Positions 56,140 to 64,000 of a DNA stretch of 64,000 nt are shown here, one piece after another. Within the stretch, counting starts at the first letter, position 1. Each line of letters begins with the position of its first letter. A model generated the notes under the pieces. The model saw only the letters and a program-made list of their open reading frames with translations. It was not told where the DNA came from and made no database searches. The translations under genes and the position numbers were made by a program. Source of the stretch: Chrysemys picta bellii. Its lineage: Eukaryota > Chordata > Testudines > Emydidae. The stretch lies in the NCBI RefSeq assembly GCF_011386835.1, contig NC_088795.1, positions 99,880,434-99,944,433 on the forward strand, given 5' to 3'.

Positions 56140-56530
56140 TGAGAAATGTAGACAGTTGGCGACCATCAGAACAGCTTGGTGACTTCACTACCAGGTGAAA
56201 AGATGGCAGACATCATGAGCTATCTAACCAAACTGCAGGTGAGCACTGGGGAAGAGCCTGTGGTTGTGGTATGTATTGGTACCAATGATGTAGGAGAGAG
56301 GTCCTGGAAGCTAAATTTAGAATACTAGATAGAAGGCATAGGTCCAGGGCATCAGTCTTAGCTTTTTCTGAACTGCTTTGAGTTCCATACACGGGTCCAT
56401 CTAGGCAGAGGGAACTTCAAAGTATCACTGCATGGATGAAAAGACGGTGCAAAGAAGAGAGAAAGTTTTCTAGGTACTCGGGAACATTTGGAGGAAAGGG
56501 AAGCTATAGAGAGGGCAGGAGACCACCTTA
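56140..56530 (+). pseudogene. CR1 ORF1 fragment with esterase-like motif
   Basis: Plus-strand reading gives MSYLTKLQ then EEPVVVVCIGTNDVGERSWK. The GTND string is block III of the SGNH/GDSL hydrolase domain found in many CR1 ORF1 proteins. Frame breaks follow. Confidence 0.6.
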
Positions 56531-57010
56531 ATTAAAATGGAACCAGACTACAATGGAATAGAAAATAAATAAGATAACAGTTTTGGGTTGTTGACATAAC
56601 ATGAGTAGATGGTGTGAGATAGAACTGAAGTGAAGAAAGTACTTTTATACAGTTTTTGAGATGAAGTTTGGACTTGAAATAAAGTTTTTTGGTATTTTAA
56701 ATCTTTTTAACCTGTCACTTTTGTTATACATTTATATATTTTAGTAATGAACTATTTATGTGGGGTCCTAAAATTCCAGTTAAAAGTATCTCTTCCCTTC
56801 TTTTGATGAAAAGTATAGTTAAAGAATGTTTTACGTATAAGGATACATATAATTTGTTCCTGATTTTTCATGGCTATTGTATTATGAATTCAGTTTTGCC
56901 TCAGATTACTTATGCATCTTCCACAGATTACTTATATGTATGCATGTGCCATTAAAAGTATGTGGTTTTTTTTGTTCAAGAACATGTTCCAAACCCTTGT
57001 TAGTTCTTAC
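56531..57010. other. Intron, nothing recognised
   Basis: AT-rich intron between the CR1 scrap and exon 3. Confidence 0.4.
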
Positions 57011-57076
57011 CTTGGTAAGTTAATTTCATTTCTCTTCTGACCATGACGATCAAAGATTTTTACAGTGTGATCAGCT
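57011..57076 (-). CDS. WDR19: WDR19 exon 3
   Basis: Reads ADHTVKIFDRHGQKRNEINL, the first WD40 blade region. It is 66 nt, with acceptor TTTTTAG and donor GTAAGA, and is in phase with the exons on both sides. Confidence 0.94.
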
Positions 57077-57232
57077 CTAAAAACACAGAAGATGAATTCA
57101 GTCTTTTTGTACACTTGCAAATATCCTTAGAGATGTCATAAAAACTTTTTCCATTAATCTTTCATGCCATGTTGATGTGGCTCATGAGTTTTATCTATTG
57201 ATATTTCCAGGGGATAGGTACTTACTGTGACA

Positions 57233-57440
57233 TATATTATGGATATATGCAGTGTTGTTGTAGCCATGCGGGTCCCAAGATATTAGCGAGACAAGATCGG
57301 AGAGGTAATGTCTTTTATTGGACCAACTTCTGCTGGTGAGAGAGGCAAGCTTTCAAGCTTACACAGAGCTCTTTTTTAGGTCTAGGAAATATACAGCTTG
57401 CTTCTCTCACCAACAGAAGGTAATCCAATAAAAGATATTA
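57233..57440. repeat. Unclassified dispersed repeat with inverted halves
   Basis: TTGTTGTAGCCATGCGGGTC, CTTTTATTGGACCAACTTCT and TCAAGCTTACACAGAGCTCT, followed by the inverted partner CTCTCACCAACAGAAGGTAA and TCCAATAAAAGATA. A very common reptile repeat; class uncertain. Confidence 0.6.
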
Positions 57441-57841
57441 TGGACATATGGAATAATAAAAAGTTATTGTATCAGCTTTATAAGTCTTATATGTATGTTT
57501 ATGGGCTAAGGATTGTATTCTGGCTCCATGGGGGAGTTACAGGGTTTCCTACAAGAACTAAATCACTGGGAGGTAATTAATGCAAATGCCTAGGCAGGTA
57601 GCAAGTCTGGAGGAGACTCCGCTCCTGACAGAAACTGCATATACACAGCCTTGGCAGGATTTGATTGAATTTGATAGATGAAGTAAACCTCGATTTCAGC
57701 TGACACACTGAAATTTGACCCAAACAAACAAAAACAAAACAAACAAAAACCACCCTGTGCACCTTGTCTCTGCAGGTATCACATGTCACCAGTCCTCAGG
57801 CAGGGCAGGCAACCCCACTGTCATAGCTTTCTTACTCAACA

Positions 57842-58640
57842 GCTGGGAGTGCAGGAGCCATTCCTAGGCAGAAGCCATTCAGCAGCAGAGTAGCCTCCCC
57901 TGTGGCCAGGGGCTTGTCTCCCATTTTAGGCAAAGGGTCTCTACTTTGCATGCCCTGCCAGAACTGCAGCCTTCCCCACATCTTGCGCCTTCAGGGATCC
58001 AATGTCACTGGCCCTGCAGGAGCACGGGAAGCCCCAGGCAGCCCTTCTGTCATAGAAGTGAGGCCATGACATTGCGGTGGCAGAAGGCTCACTATGCTAC
58101 CACAGGGCTTGTGACACTTGATTCTTGCTGGTGCAAGCTGTGGAGAAGGCTGCGGTCCTGGATGGGCAGAGCAGAGACCCCGAGCTAGTACTGCAAGGAT
58201 GATGTACTGGGGGGGAGCTCTGTCCCTGGGCAGGAGCCATTCGGCAGTGGGGTGGCCTCAGGCAAGGGGCTTGTCCTGTTCCTCATAGCTCTGCAGAGGA
58301 GTCTCTGCTCTGCCAGGACTGCAACCTTCCCCGCACCTTGCACCTGCAGGAATCAAACGTCAAAGGCCCTGCAGGGAATCCTCTGTGGCCATGACAGAGG
58401 AGCTGCACTCACTCACCCACCCACCTGAAACATAGGAGCTGTCCCTGGGATGGAATTGTTCAGCAGCAGGGTGGCCTCCCTCTGTGTCCCGGGGCTCATC
58501 CTTCTCCTTGAAGTCCTTGCTCCACCGGCTGAGGATGACAGCCTCTCTGGTATCTTTTACATAGGTGTCCTGGATCCCTCAGCTGTGCAGGGTGCCCCTG
58601 CAGCCATGTTGTCAGTCCTGGGAACCCCTTGGAGCCCCAC
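57842..58640. repeat. Three degenerate tandem copies of a GC-rich unit
   Basis: Units begin near 57842, 58210 and 58438. Each carries a version of GGAGCCATTC-x-GCAG, GGGGCTTGTC, CTCTGC-x-CTGCC and AATG/AACGTCA-x-GGCCCTGCAG. Unit lengths differ (about 370, 230 and 190 bp) through deletions. Short ORFs are not conserved between units. Confidence 0.6.
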
Positions 58641-59254
58641 TATTAGTGCTACCCTAATGCTAACCCTACCCTAATGCTAACCCAACCCTCCCCCTTAATT
58701 TCCAAGGATTGTAAAAATTAAAATTGTTAAAAATCAAACAAAAATCTTAAAACTAAAAATACATATTAGTTGCCTAAATTACAAAAAAAAAAAAAATTGA
58801 ATTCTGCCAAATCTACTTATACTAGTTTGACCTAATTCAAAAACCTTGACAAACAAAGAAATTAAAACTATAAAAGTGCTGTTGGTCAATGGTTAACCCT
58901 ATCATTGCCTGGTTGGTCACTAATTAACCCTGTCATTGCCCTTGAAAGAATAGGACCATAGGTGCTGAACTGAAGTCAGATCTACTGTGGTAATCACAGT
59001 GAATTACAGAAAGAATTGCAGCCAAACTCCCTGGTCTAGAGGTGGAGAGTTGCAGGACTCTATGGTGACAGCTGAGAAGCCTGAGACCTAAGTGGGGTGC
59101 CCTCAAGAAGGCCAAAAAGGGGTCCGAGATGTAAGTTACCTCAGGAACTGTGACATACACTGTGATAGTGAATATACAACATTAACAAAATGGTGAAAAT
59201 AACTCAATTACCTCTACATACATATTAATAATATTAAAATTCTTCTTATCTTAC
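58641..59254. other. Intron, with a short imperfect duplication
   Basis: TTGGTCAATGGTTAACCCTA and TTGGTCACTAATTAACCCTG (58880-58936) are tandem, about 34 bp apart. CTAACCCTACCCTAATGCTA near 58650 is telomere-like in look but too short to matter. Confidence 0.45.
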
Positions 59255-59346
59255 CCTGTCACAGCAAGGAAGTTTCCTAAAGTTTTCTGCCAGATGAACT
59301 GCACAGGGGAACCAAGCAAAGCCTTTTCTAATAGAGTAAATACTCG
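59255..59346 (-). CDS. WDR19: WDR19 exon 2
   Basis: Reads [17 protein letters not shown] and on to NFLAVTG, matching WDR19 residues about 3-33. The acceptor is CCCTCAG and the donor GTAAGA. It starts on a codon boundary (CGA), so exon 1 should supply only Met and one more codon. The exon is 92 nt and ends after two bases of a Gly codon. Confidence 0.93.
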
Positions 59347-59843
59347 CTGAGGGAAGAAAGAGGGGAATTACTAACTTAAAAATGGTAAGCATTGGAGAAT
59401 ATTAAACCTGCCTAGTACATATTAGTAAATATAACTAATATTCAGTACAAATAAAGTAAAAGATAGGCTTTAGGATAGACAATGTATAAAAGGGACAGAA
59501 TTCTGTGGCAGGCCTTTTGTTATACATGGGAAAGTGAATTTTCATTACAGACACTTTAGATCTGGTGTTGAAAAAGTTCAGCATTGAAAACTTAAGACGA
59601 AAATAGTACAAATGCACTTTAACTTGTATTAGCATTTTTTTTTAATTTTAAGTTAGAGAATTCAGACTTTTGCAAAGATAGCACTTTTGATTGTTGCTAC
59701 TTAGGTAAGAAAAGTAAAAGTACAAAACTAAACCAAGTAACTGAACTGTAAAATAAAATTAGCTTTTCTTTTCACACCTTGCATGTGTTAAAATCTGATG
59801 ATTATTTATAAACCCACACAACTTTATTCTTTAGCAATATTGA

Positions 59844-61375
59844 TAGTGTTGCCAACTCTTGTGATTCTACCACAAGTCTCACAATATTTGGTAATTTTCT
59901 TAAATTCATAGTTGCTAGTCTTAAGAGACTGCATAAGCAGCTCAGCTTTCATTTAAAAAAAAAGTACGTTTCTAGTACAGTGGATAAAAATCTAAAATTT
60001 TCTAAAAAAAAATCAATAAATGGGCTTTTCTTATTTAAATTGGATGTTTTATTTAAACTGGATTTTTAATTTTGTTTAAATTAGAAAAAGTATACGTTTT
60101 TCTTTTTATACATAAAACCCTGTTTATAATGAAATCTTAATTTAATAAAAAATATATTAAAGACTAAAATAATTGTAATCTCTTAAAACATTTAAATAAA
60201 AATAACTATACTGAATCAATGAAGTTGTGAAAAACTCTGAGTTAAAAGCTTCTTTATATAGAAAAGCAGTGGCTTTTTAATGCGTCTCCTGCAGCTCTTT
60301 GCAGCACGATATTAAAACACTGTGTGATTTAATTATTAACCAATCTAAGTTACTAAAAAATCAGGATGTTTTTACCATGTTAGTAACCAAGTGAAGTTGA
60401 TAAAATACTTGGTCAATCATTTTGCTGTGAGAATAATATATATTAAATGAAAGAATGAATTCACAGTACTGTGGCTCTTTTGGGTAATGTTGATTACTAA
60501 TTTGGCTCCTGAATCACTGAGGTCTCAGTATCACTGATATAAAGACAGAATTTGGGGAAAACATCTACCGGTAACTTTTGATGTCAAGTTTTATAAATAT
60601 GGCACTATAGGTCAGCCTAAGTAATACAGGAGACAGGTGACTAGGAACATACACTCCAGTCACTTTCACTTAGGCATATTTGAAAATTTTCCCAGGCTGA
60701 CCTGAAACAATCAGTTTAAATCACTGAGTACAGTTAATCCCTCTATTTAATAAATCACTTGTAAATATGAAACATGTGTTGATGAAAAGTTTATGTATCC
60801 AAAACATTTAATTTAAAAGTGGTTTTGTTTAATGAAAATAAATTTATATGCTGCTTTGTATGTTTAAGTTTATTACCATCCTAATGCAGCTTGACAAAAA
60901 TCATGAGCAAAAAGTTAATTATCTAGTAAATAAACAATATATCTTTAATCATTTTCTAACATACTAAAAAATGTACAATTAAGAATCTGAAAGTACAATT
61001 TAGAGAATTTTTTCACTATTATAGTGTACCCTCCCGGGTAGCAAACAGATGTACCAAATTTACTTTAAGGCTCTATTTAGTTGTAAATCAATGTGTTTTA
61101 ATGGTTATATCAATCAATGAAAATGTACCTTTATTTAGAAAATAATTGAAGTACAAATGGAAAAGTTATTTAAAATCGATGATTTAAATTGAGGATTTCC
61201 GCTTAAATCACCTTGGTTTGTAGCCCTCGTGTTTGGAAGAGAAAAAAAAAAAAGCTATGAAACTTGAAACTATGAAGCACCTTACAGGCTTAGAAATCAA
61301 AAGGCAAAGAAAAACAACCCAAAATTTATCATTTTAGAAGATCTCAGCTTTAAACACTTGAGGCTGGCAACACTA
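59844..61375. mobile_element. MITE with TAGTGTTGCCA ends, interrupted
   Basis: Left TAGTGTTGCCAACTCTTGTG and right, reverse complemented, TAGTGTTGCCAGCCTCAAGT. The left part continues CCACAAGTCTCACAATATTT as in common turtle DNA elements. An AT-rich element (59975-61240) sits in the middle. Confidence 0.6.
59975..61240. mobile_element. AT-rich non-autonomous DNA element
   Basis: Starts near ACAGTGGATAAAAATC and ends near ATCGATGATTTAAATTGAGG followed by GTAGCCCTCG. Very AT-rich with many ATTTAAAT strings and no ORF. Possibly hAT; ends uncertain. Confidence 0.45.
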
Positions 61376-61432
61376 TGTGTGGCCTGTGGAAGTTTCCCAT
61401 TTGAAGTTCATTCTTTCAAAAAAAATGGACAG

Positions 61433-61468
61433 GTTTGACTTCCTTTGTGACCTTGGGCAAGTCACTGA
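61433..61468 (+). mobile_element. MIR SINE fragment, Harbinger 2 insertion site
   Basis: CTTTGTGACCTTGGGCAAGT then CACTGA matches the MIR core and stops where the Harbinger terminus begins. Confidence 0.6.
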
Positions 61469-61870
61469 GGCCCTGTCTATACTGGCAAGTGTCTGCGCAG
61501 TAAAGCAGCTTTCTGGGTTGTAACTCCCGAGGTGTACACACTGTGAAGCCACTTAATGCACAGAAACTGCGCAGTGGTAACGCTCTAAAAAAAACAGAAC
61601 ACCCCAACAAGAGCTTTCTGCGCCAGGGCTATGGCGCTGCAGTGCAAGTGTAGACACCGTGGCGATTACAGTGCTGCAATTGGCCTCCGGGAGGTGTCCT
61701 ACAATGCCTGTTCTCACCTTTTCTGGTCACTGGTTTGAACTCTACTGCCTTGCCCTCAGGTGACCAACTGTCATCCCCCTCCCGTACATTCCTTTGCAAT
61801 TTTGAAATCCCCTTCCTGTTTGCTCGGTGATGCGTGCAGTGGCCTCAGAGCATCTTTCCAGGTGGCCATA

Positions 61871-62411
61871 CCTGCTCCACGCACCAGGCAATCCCCTGCT
61901 TAGAGCAATGCTGAGCTGCTGGACCTCATCAGCATTTGGGGAGAGGAGGCCGTGCAGTCCCAGCTGTACTCCAGCCGTAGGAATTATGATACCTACGGGC
62001 AGATTTAACGATGCATGATAGAAAGGGGCCATGACCGGGACACATTCCAGTGTAGGGTAAAAGTGAAGGAACTGCGGAACGCCTACAACAAGGCGCGAGA
62101 GGCAAACCGCCGCACCAGTGCTGCGCCCACAAGCTGCCAGTTCTACGAAGAGCTGGACACGATACTCAGTGGCGACCCGACCTCCACTGCGAAGGCCCCT
62201 ATGGATACTTCGTTGGCTCGTGTGCCAGTCAAGAGTAGACCGAGCCAGGAGAAGGAAAACTTGGATGAAGAAGAGGATAGGGACCCAGAGGTAGAGGATG
62301 ACTTGGAGGCCAGAGATGCATGCAGTCAGGAGTTCTTTTCTACCCCAGAGGAGCCTAGCCAGTCACAGCAGTCGGATCTTGGTGAAGCGCATACAGGAGA
62401 GGAGGCCCCTG
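61871..62411 (+). pseudogene. Harbinger 2 Myb/SANT-like protein, exon 1, dead
   Basis: Readable as AELLDLISIWGEEAVQSQL, RRNYDTYGQI, then ERGHDRDTFQCRVKVKELRN and CQFYEELDTIL, with an acidic tail (LDEEEDRDPEVEDDLE). An in-frame TAG precedes AELL (about 61900) and TAA interrupts at about 62007. The expected start codon region near 61869 reads ATA. The donor G|GTAAGT at 62411 matches the position used in the intact homologue. Confidence 0.82.
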
Positions 62412-62723
62412 GTAAGTGGATCTGATTTTGGGAATTGCTGAAGCAGAGAGAACGCAGGGTTGGAGAAAGCAGGATTGTTCCATACCACATGCCTTGTCTG
62501 AGTGGCGGAACAGGCTGTTGATTGACTCCCTCACTTCATGGGGATCTCCCTCAGAGATCTCCAGGAAACTCTTGTGGAGATACTGGGCAATCCGCTGCTG
62601 CAGGTTCCTCGGCAGAGCTGCTTTGTTTCTTGCCCCATTAACGGTAACTTTTCCACGCCACTTTACCATCGGGGGGGAGGAGGGAGCAGGGAGGGACCAT
62701 TGCTGCACACAGGCAAGCTGCAT
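62355..62723 (-). pseudogene. Harbinger 2 antisense BEN-like gene, diverged
   Basis: The minus strand reads VKWRGKVTVNGARNKAALPR, then NLQQRIAQYLHKSFLEISEG and a helix ending SINSLFRHSDKA. It aligns with WRGNVSYFGGPNKAALPKNL and the tail of the 96-aa protein at 8840. Upstream nucleotides CTGTGTGCAGCAATGGTCCC also match CTGTGCAGAGCAATGATCCC there, but in a shifted frame, so the N-terminal half seems broken. It lies between the two Myb exons, antisense, as in the intact element. Confidence 0.65.
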
Positions 62724-63084
62724 AGGGGCCAGGGCAGAAGCCGCAGGCTTGGAGAAGATCCTCTTTTGATTCCCTGCTCACCCTCAGCAGCAAGATACCT
62801 TCCTGTGGAAAGTGTGGGGACAGGAATGATTATCAGGCCCCCCCCTACAGTGCTGGCTCTACCCAAGAGCCACGTGCCCAGTGTACAGCAGGGTCCAGGA
62901 AGAGTGATTTATCCTGTCCCTGCAGCTACTCACCATTTTGGGAATCTTGTAGTTCATGTGTGCTTGCCTGGGGTCAGCCAGTTAGCGACAGGTGTGAGAG
63001 TACTGGCTGTGTTTTAAAGCACGGAGTCAGTGCTGTCTGTGTTGCAAACAATACTGCTTCTGTAAAATGTTACATTTAAACTTC

Positions 63085-63400
63085 ACAGAGATGATCCTGG
63101 GAACCCAGCCTACCTCTTTGTTATCAGCGGCAGAAAGGTTGCACAGAATTAGAAAGCAGCCCCGAAGAACTAAAGGAGGACTTTCTCCAAGAGGTTATGA
63201 TGCACTCCGCTGCCGAGAAACAGGAATTGAAGGAGTGGTGGGACACCGAGAAGAGGGACCAAAAGGAGAATGCGGCACACCAGAAAGAAGCCACAGAGTA
63301 GCTCTTAAATGTTATGGCGTGCCAAGTGGACACGATCCAGGTGATACTAGCTCCTCAAACTGAGCAGCTCGGCGCCCGCCGCCCCCTGCAGCTGCTGTCG
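63085..63400 (+). pseudogene. Harbinger 2 Myb-like exon 2, broken
   Basis: After TTCACAG a frame gives AERLHRIRKQPRRTKEDFLQ and then EVMMHSAAEKQELKEWWDTE with ENAAHQKEATE, a basic then charged helical segment equivalent to exon 2 of the intact copy. A TAG after EATE and a frame change upstream show decay. Confidence 0.7.
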
Positions 63401-63789
63401 CAAAACTCTTTCCCATGGCGCCGCCCCCCCCCACACACACACTCTTATCAACCTCCTGGCTCCACACTCTGCAGCATTCCACTCCTCCCCCCTCACAGTC
63501 CAGCACTGTGGACTCCCCCTACCCACTGCACTCAACACCCATTCCTCTGCAGTTTGGCCCTGCTGAAGTACAGCACCAGCTGCATTGTACTCCAAAGGAG
63601 AAGGCTGGGTATGATCCCTTACTTACACAAAGCTGTAGCCGTCCTGGGACCCCCCCTCCTCTTGAGACCTTCTCTTCCCCCCTCCCCCTCCCTGCTGATG
63701 AATTTTTTCGTTTCACTCTCTCCTCTGGTTGTTGTCTTTTAATAAAAGAATTGTGTTTGTTTGAGAGCAATTTTTATTCTATTAAAGTC

Positions 63790-64000
63790 AGGGGTGGCCA
63801 AACTGTGGCTCCGGAGCCACATGCGGCTCTTCAGAAGATAATATGCAGCTCCTGCTAGGAGCTGACTCTGGGGAAAAATGGTGGGTGCTCAGCACCCACT
63901 GGCAGCCCTATCAGCTCCTCCTCCCTCCCCCAGCGGCTCCCCCAATCAGCGCCTCCTCCTCTCTCCCCGGTGTCTCCCACCCGCCGCAATCAGCTGTTTT
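63790..64000. mobile_element. hAT element, left part
   Basis: Starts CAGGGGTGGCCAAACTGTGG, a common amniote hAT/MITE terminus, directly after AATAAAG-rich Harbinger sequence. Continues past the window end. Confidence 0.7.

Larger units (their letters stand above)
61469..63789. mobile_element. Harbinger 2, decayed, interrupted at the right
   Basis: The left terminus reads GGCCCTGTCTATACTGGCAA. It holds a broken Myb/SANT-like gene on the plus strand in two exons and an antisense BEN-like ORF between them. This is the mirror of the arrangement at the right end of the complete Harbinger. The transposase should lie right of the window. At 63790 a hAT element begins. Confidence 0.8.

Noticed and set aside
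58640..58690. Telomere-like CTAACCC repeats
   Set aside because: Only a few imperfect CTAACCCTAACC-like units; most likely chance or simple repeat.
61416..61610. Minus-strand ORF as a first WDR19 exon
   Set aside because: It overlaps a MIR relic and a Harbinger terminus. No ATG plus one codon followed by a donor in the required phase was found upstream of exon 2.

Overview
The window is vertebrate nuclear DNA, most likely from a turtle. It has no bacterial-style operons. It holds 17 consecutive coding exons of one slowly spaced gene on the minus strand, and its introns are packed with a sauropsid repeat set: CR1 LINEs, DIRS retrotransposons, PIF/Harbinger and hAT elements with many MITEs, tRNA-derived SINEs and MIR-type SINE relics. 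The turtle assignment is inference from this repeat mix. The host gene is WDR19 (IFT144, a subunit of the ciliary IFT-A complex). Exons run from 59346 down to 2754. They sum to 2136 nt, join in frame at every junction (712 codons) and follow the vertebrate protein from about residue 3 to about 714. Exon 1 (right) and the C-terminal half (left) lie outside or were not found. || Layout, left to right: 0-4 kb, last two WDR19 exons of the window, a CR1 with a nested hAT MITE, and two TA-flanked MITEs. 4.2-16.1 kb, one long intron holding a CR1 into which a complete 4.85 kb Harbinger transposon (TAA target duplication) has inserted, then a DIRS element split by another CR1. 16.7-27.3 kb, eight exons (two pairs closely spaced) among MITEs, an LTR-like tract, and a hAT element whose two ends both look like 3' ends. 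28.1-32.2 kb, a second DIRS split by a hAT with ZMYM1-like transposase remnants. 33.7-36.5 kb, three exons, one with a hAT MITE 10 bp from its splice donor. 37.2-47.2 kb, a third DIRS carrying at least six later insertions, including a DNA transposon with an intact 559-codon ORF, a solo LTR and a Harbinger MITE. 47.9-59.3 kb, five exons, several MITEs and a 51-bp perfect inverted repeat. 59.8-64 kb, nested AT-rich elements and a second, decayed Harbinger running off the end. || The most interesting system is the Harbinger at 5457-10310. Besides an intact DDE transposase and a two-exon Myb/SANT-like protein whose splice phases match, it has a third small gene, antisense inside the Myb-gene intron, with a strong start context and its own poly(A) signal. 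A diverged homologue of that small gene sits in the same antisense-intronic place in the decayed Harbinger at the right end. Its C-terminal half resembles a BEN-type DNA-binding domain (inference). Second is the intact 559-aa transposase-like gene with a cluster of TGATGCAAT motifs (C/EBP-ATF composite type) in front of it.
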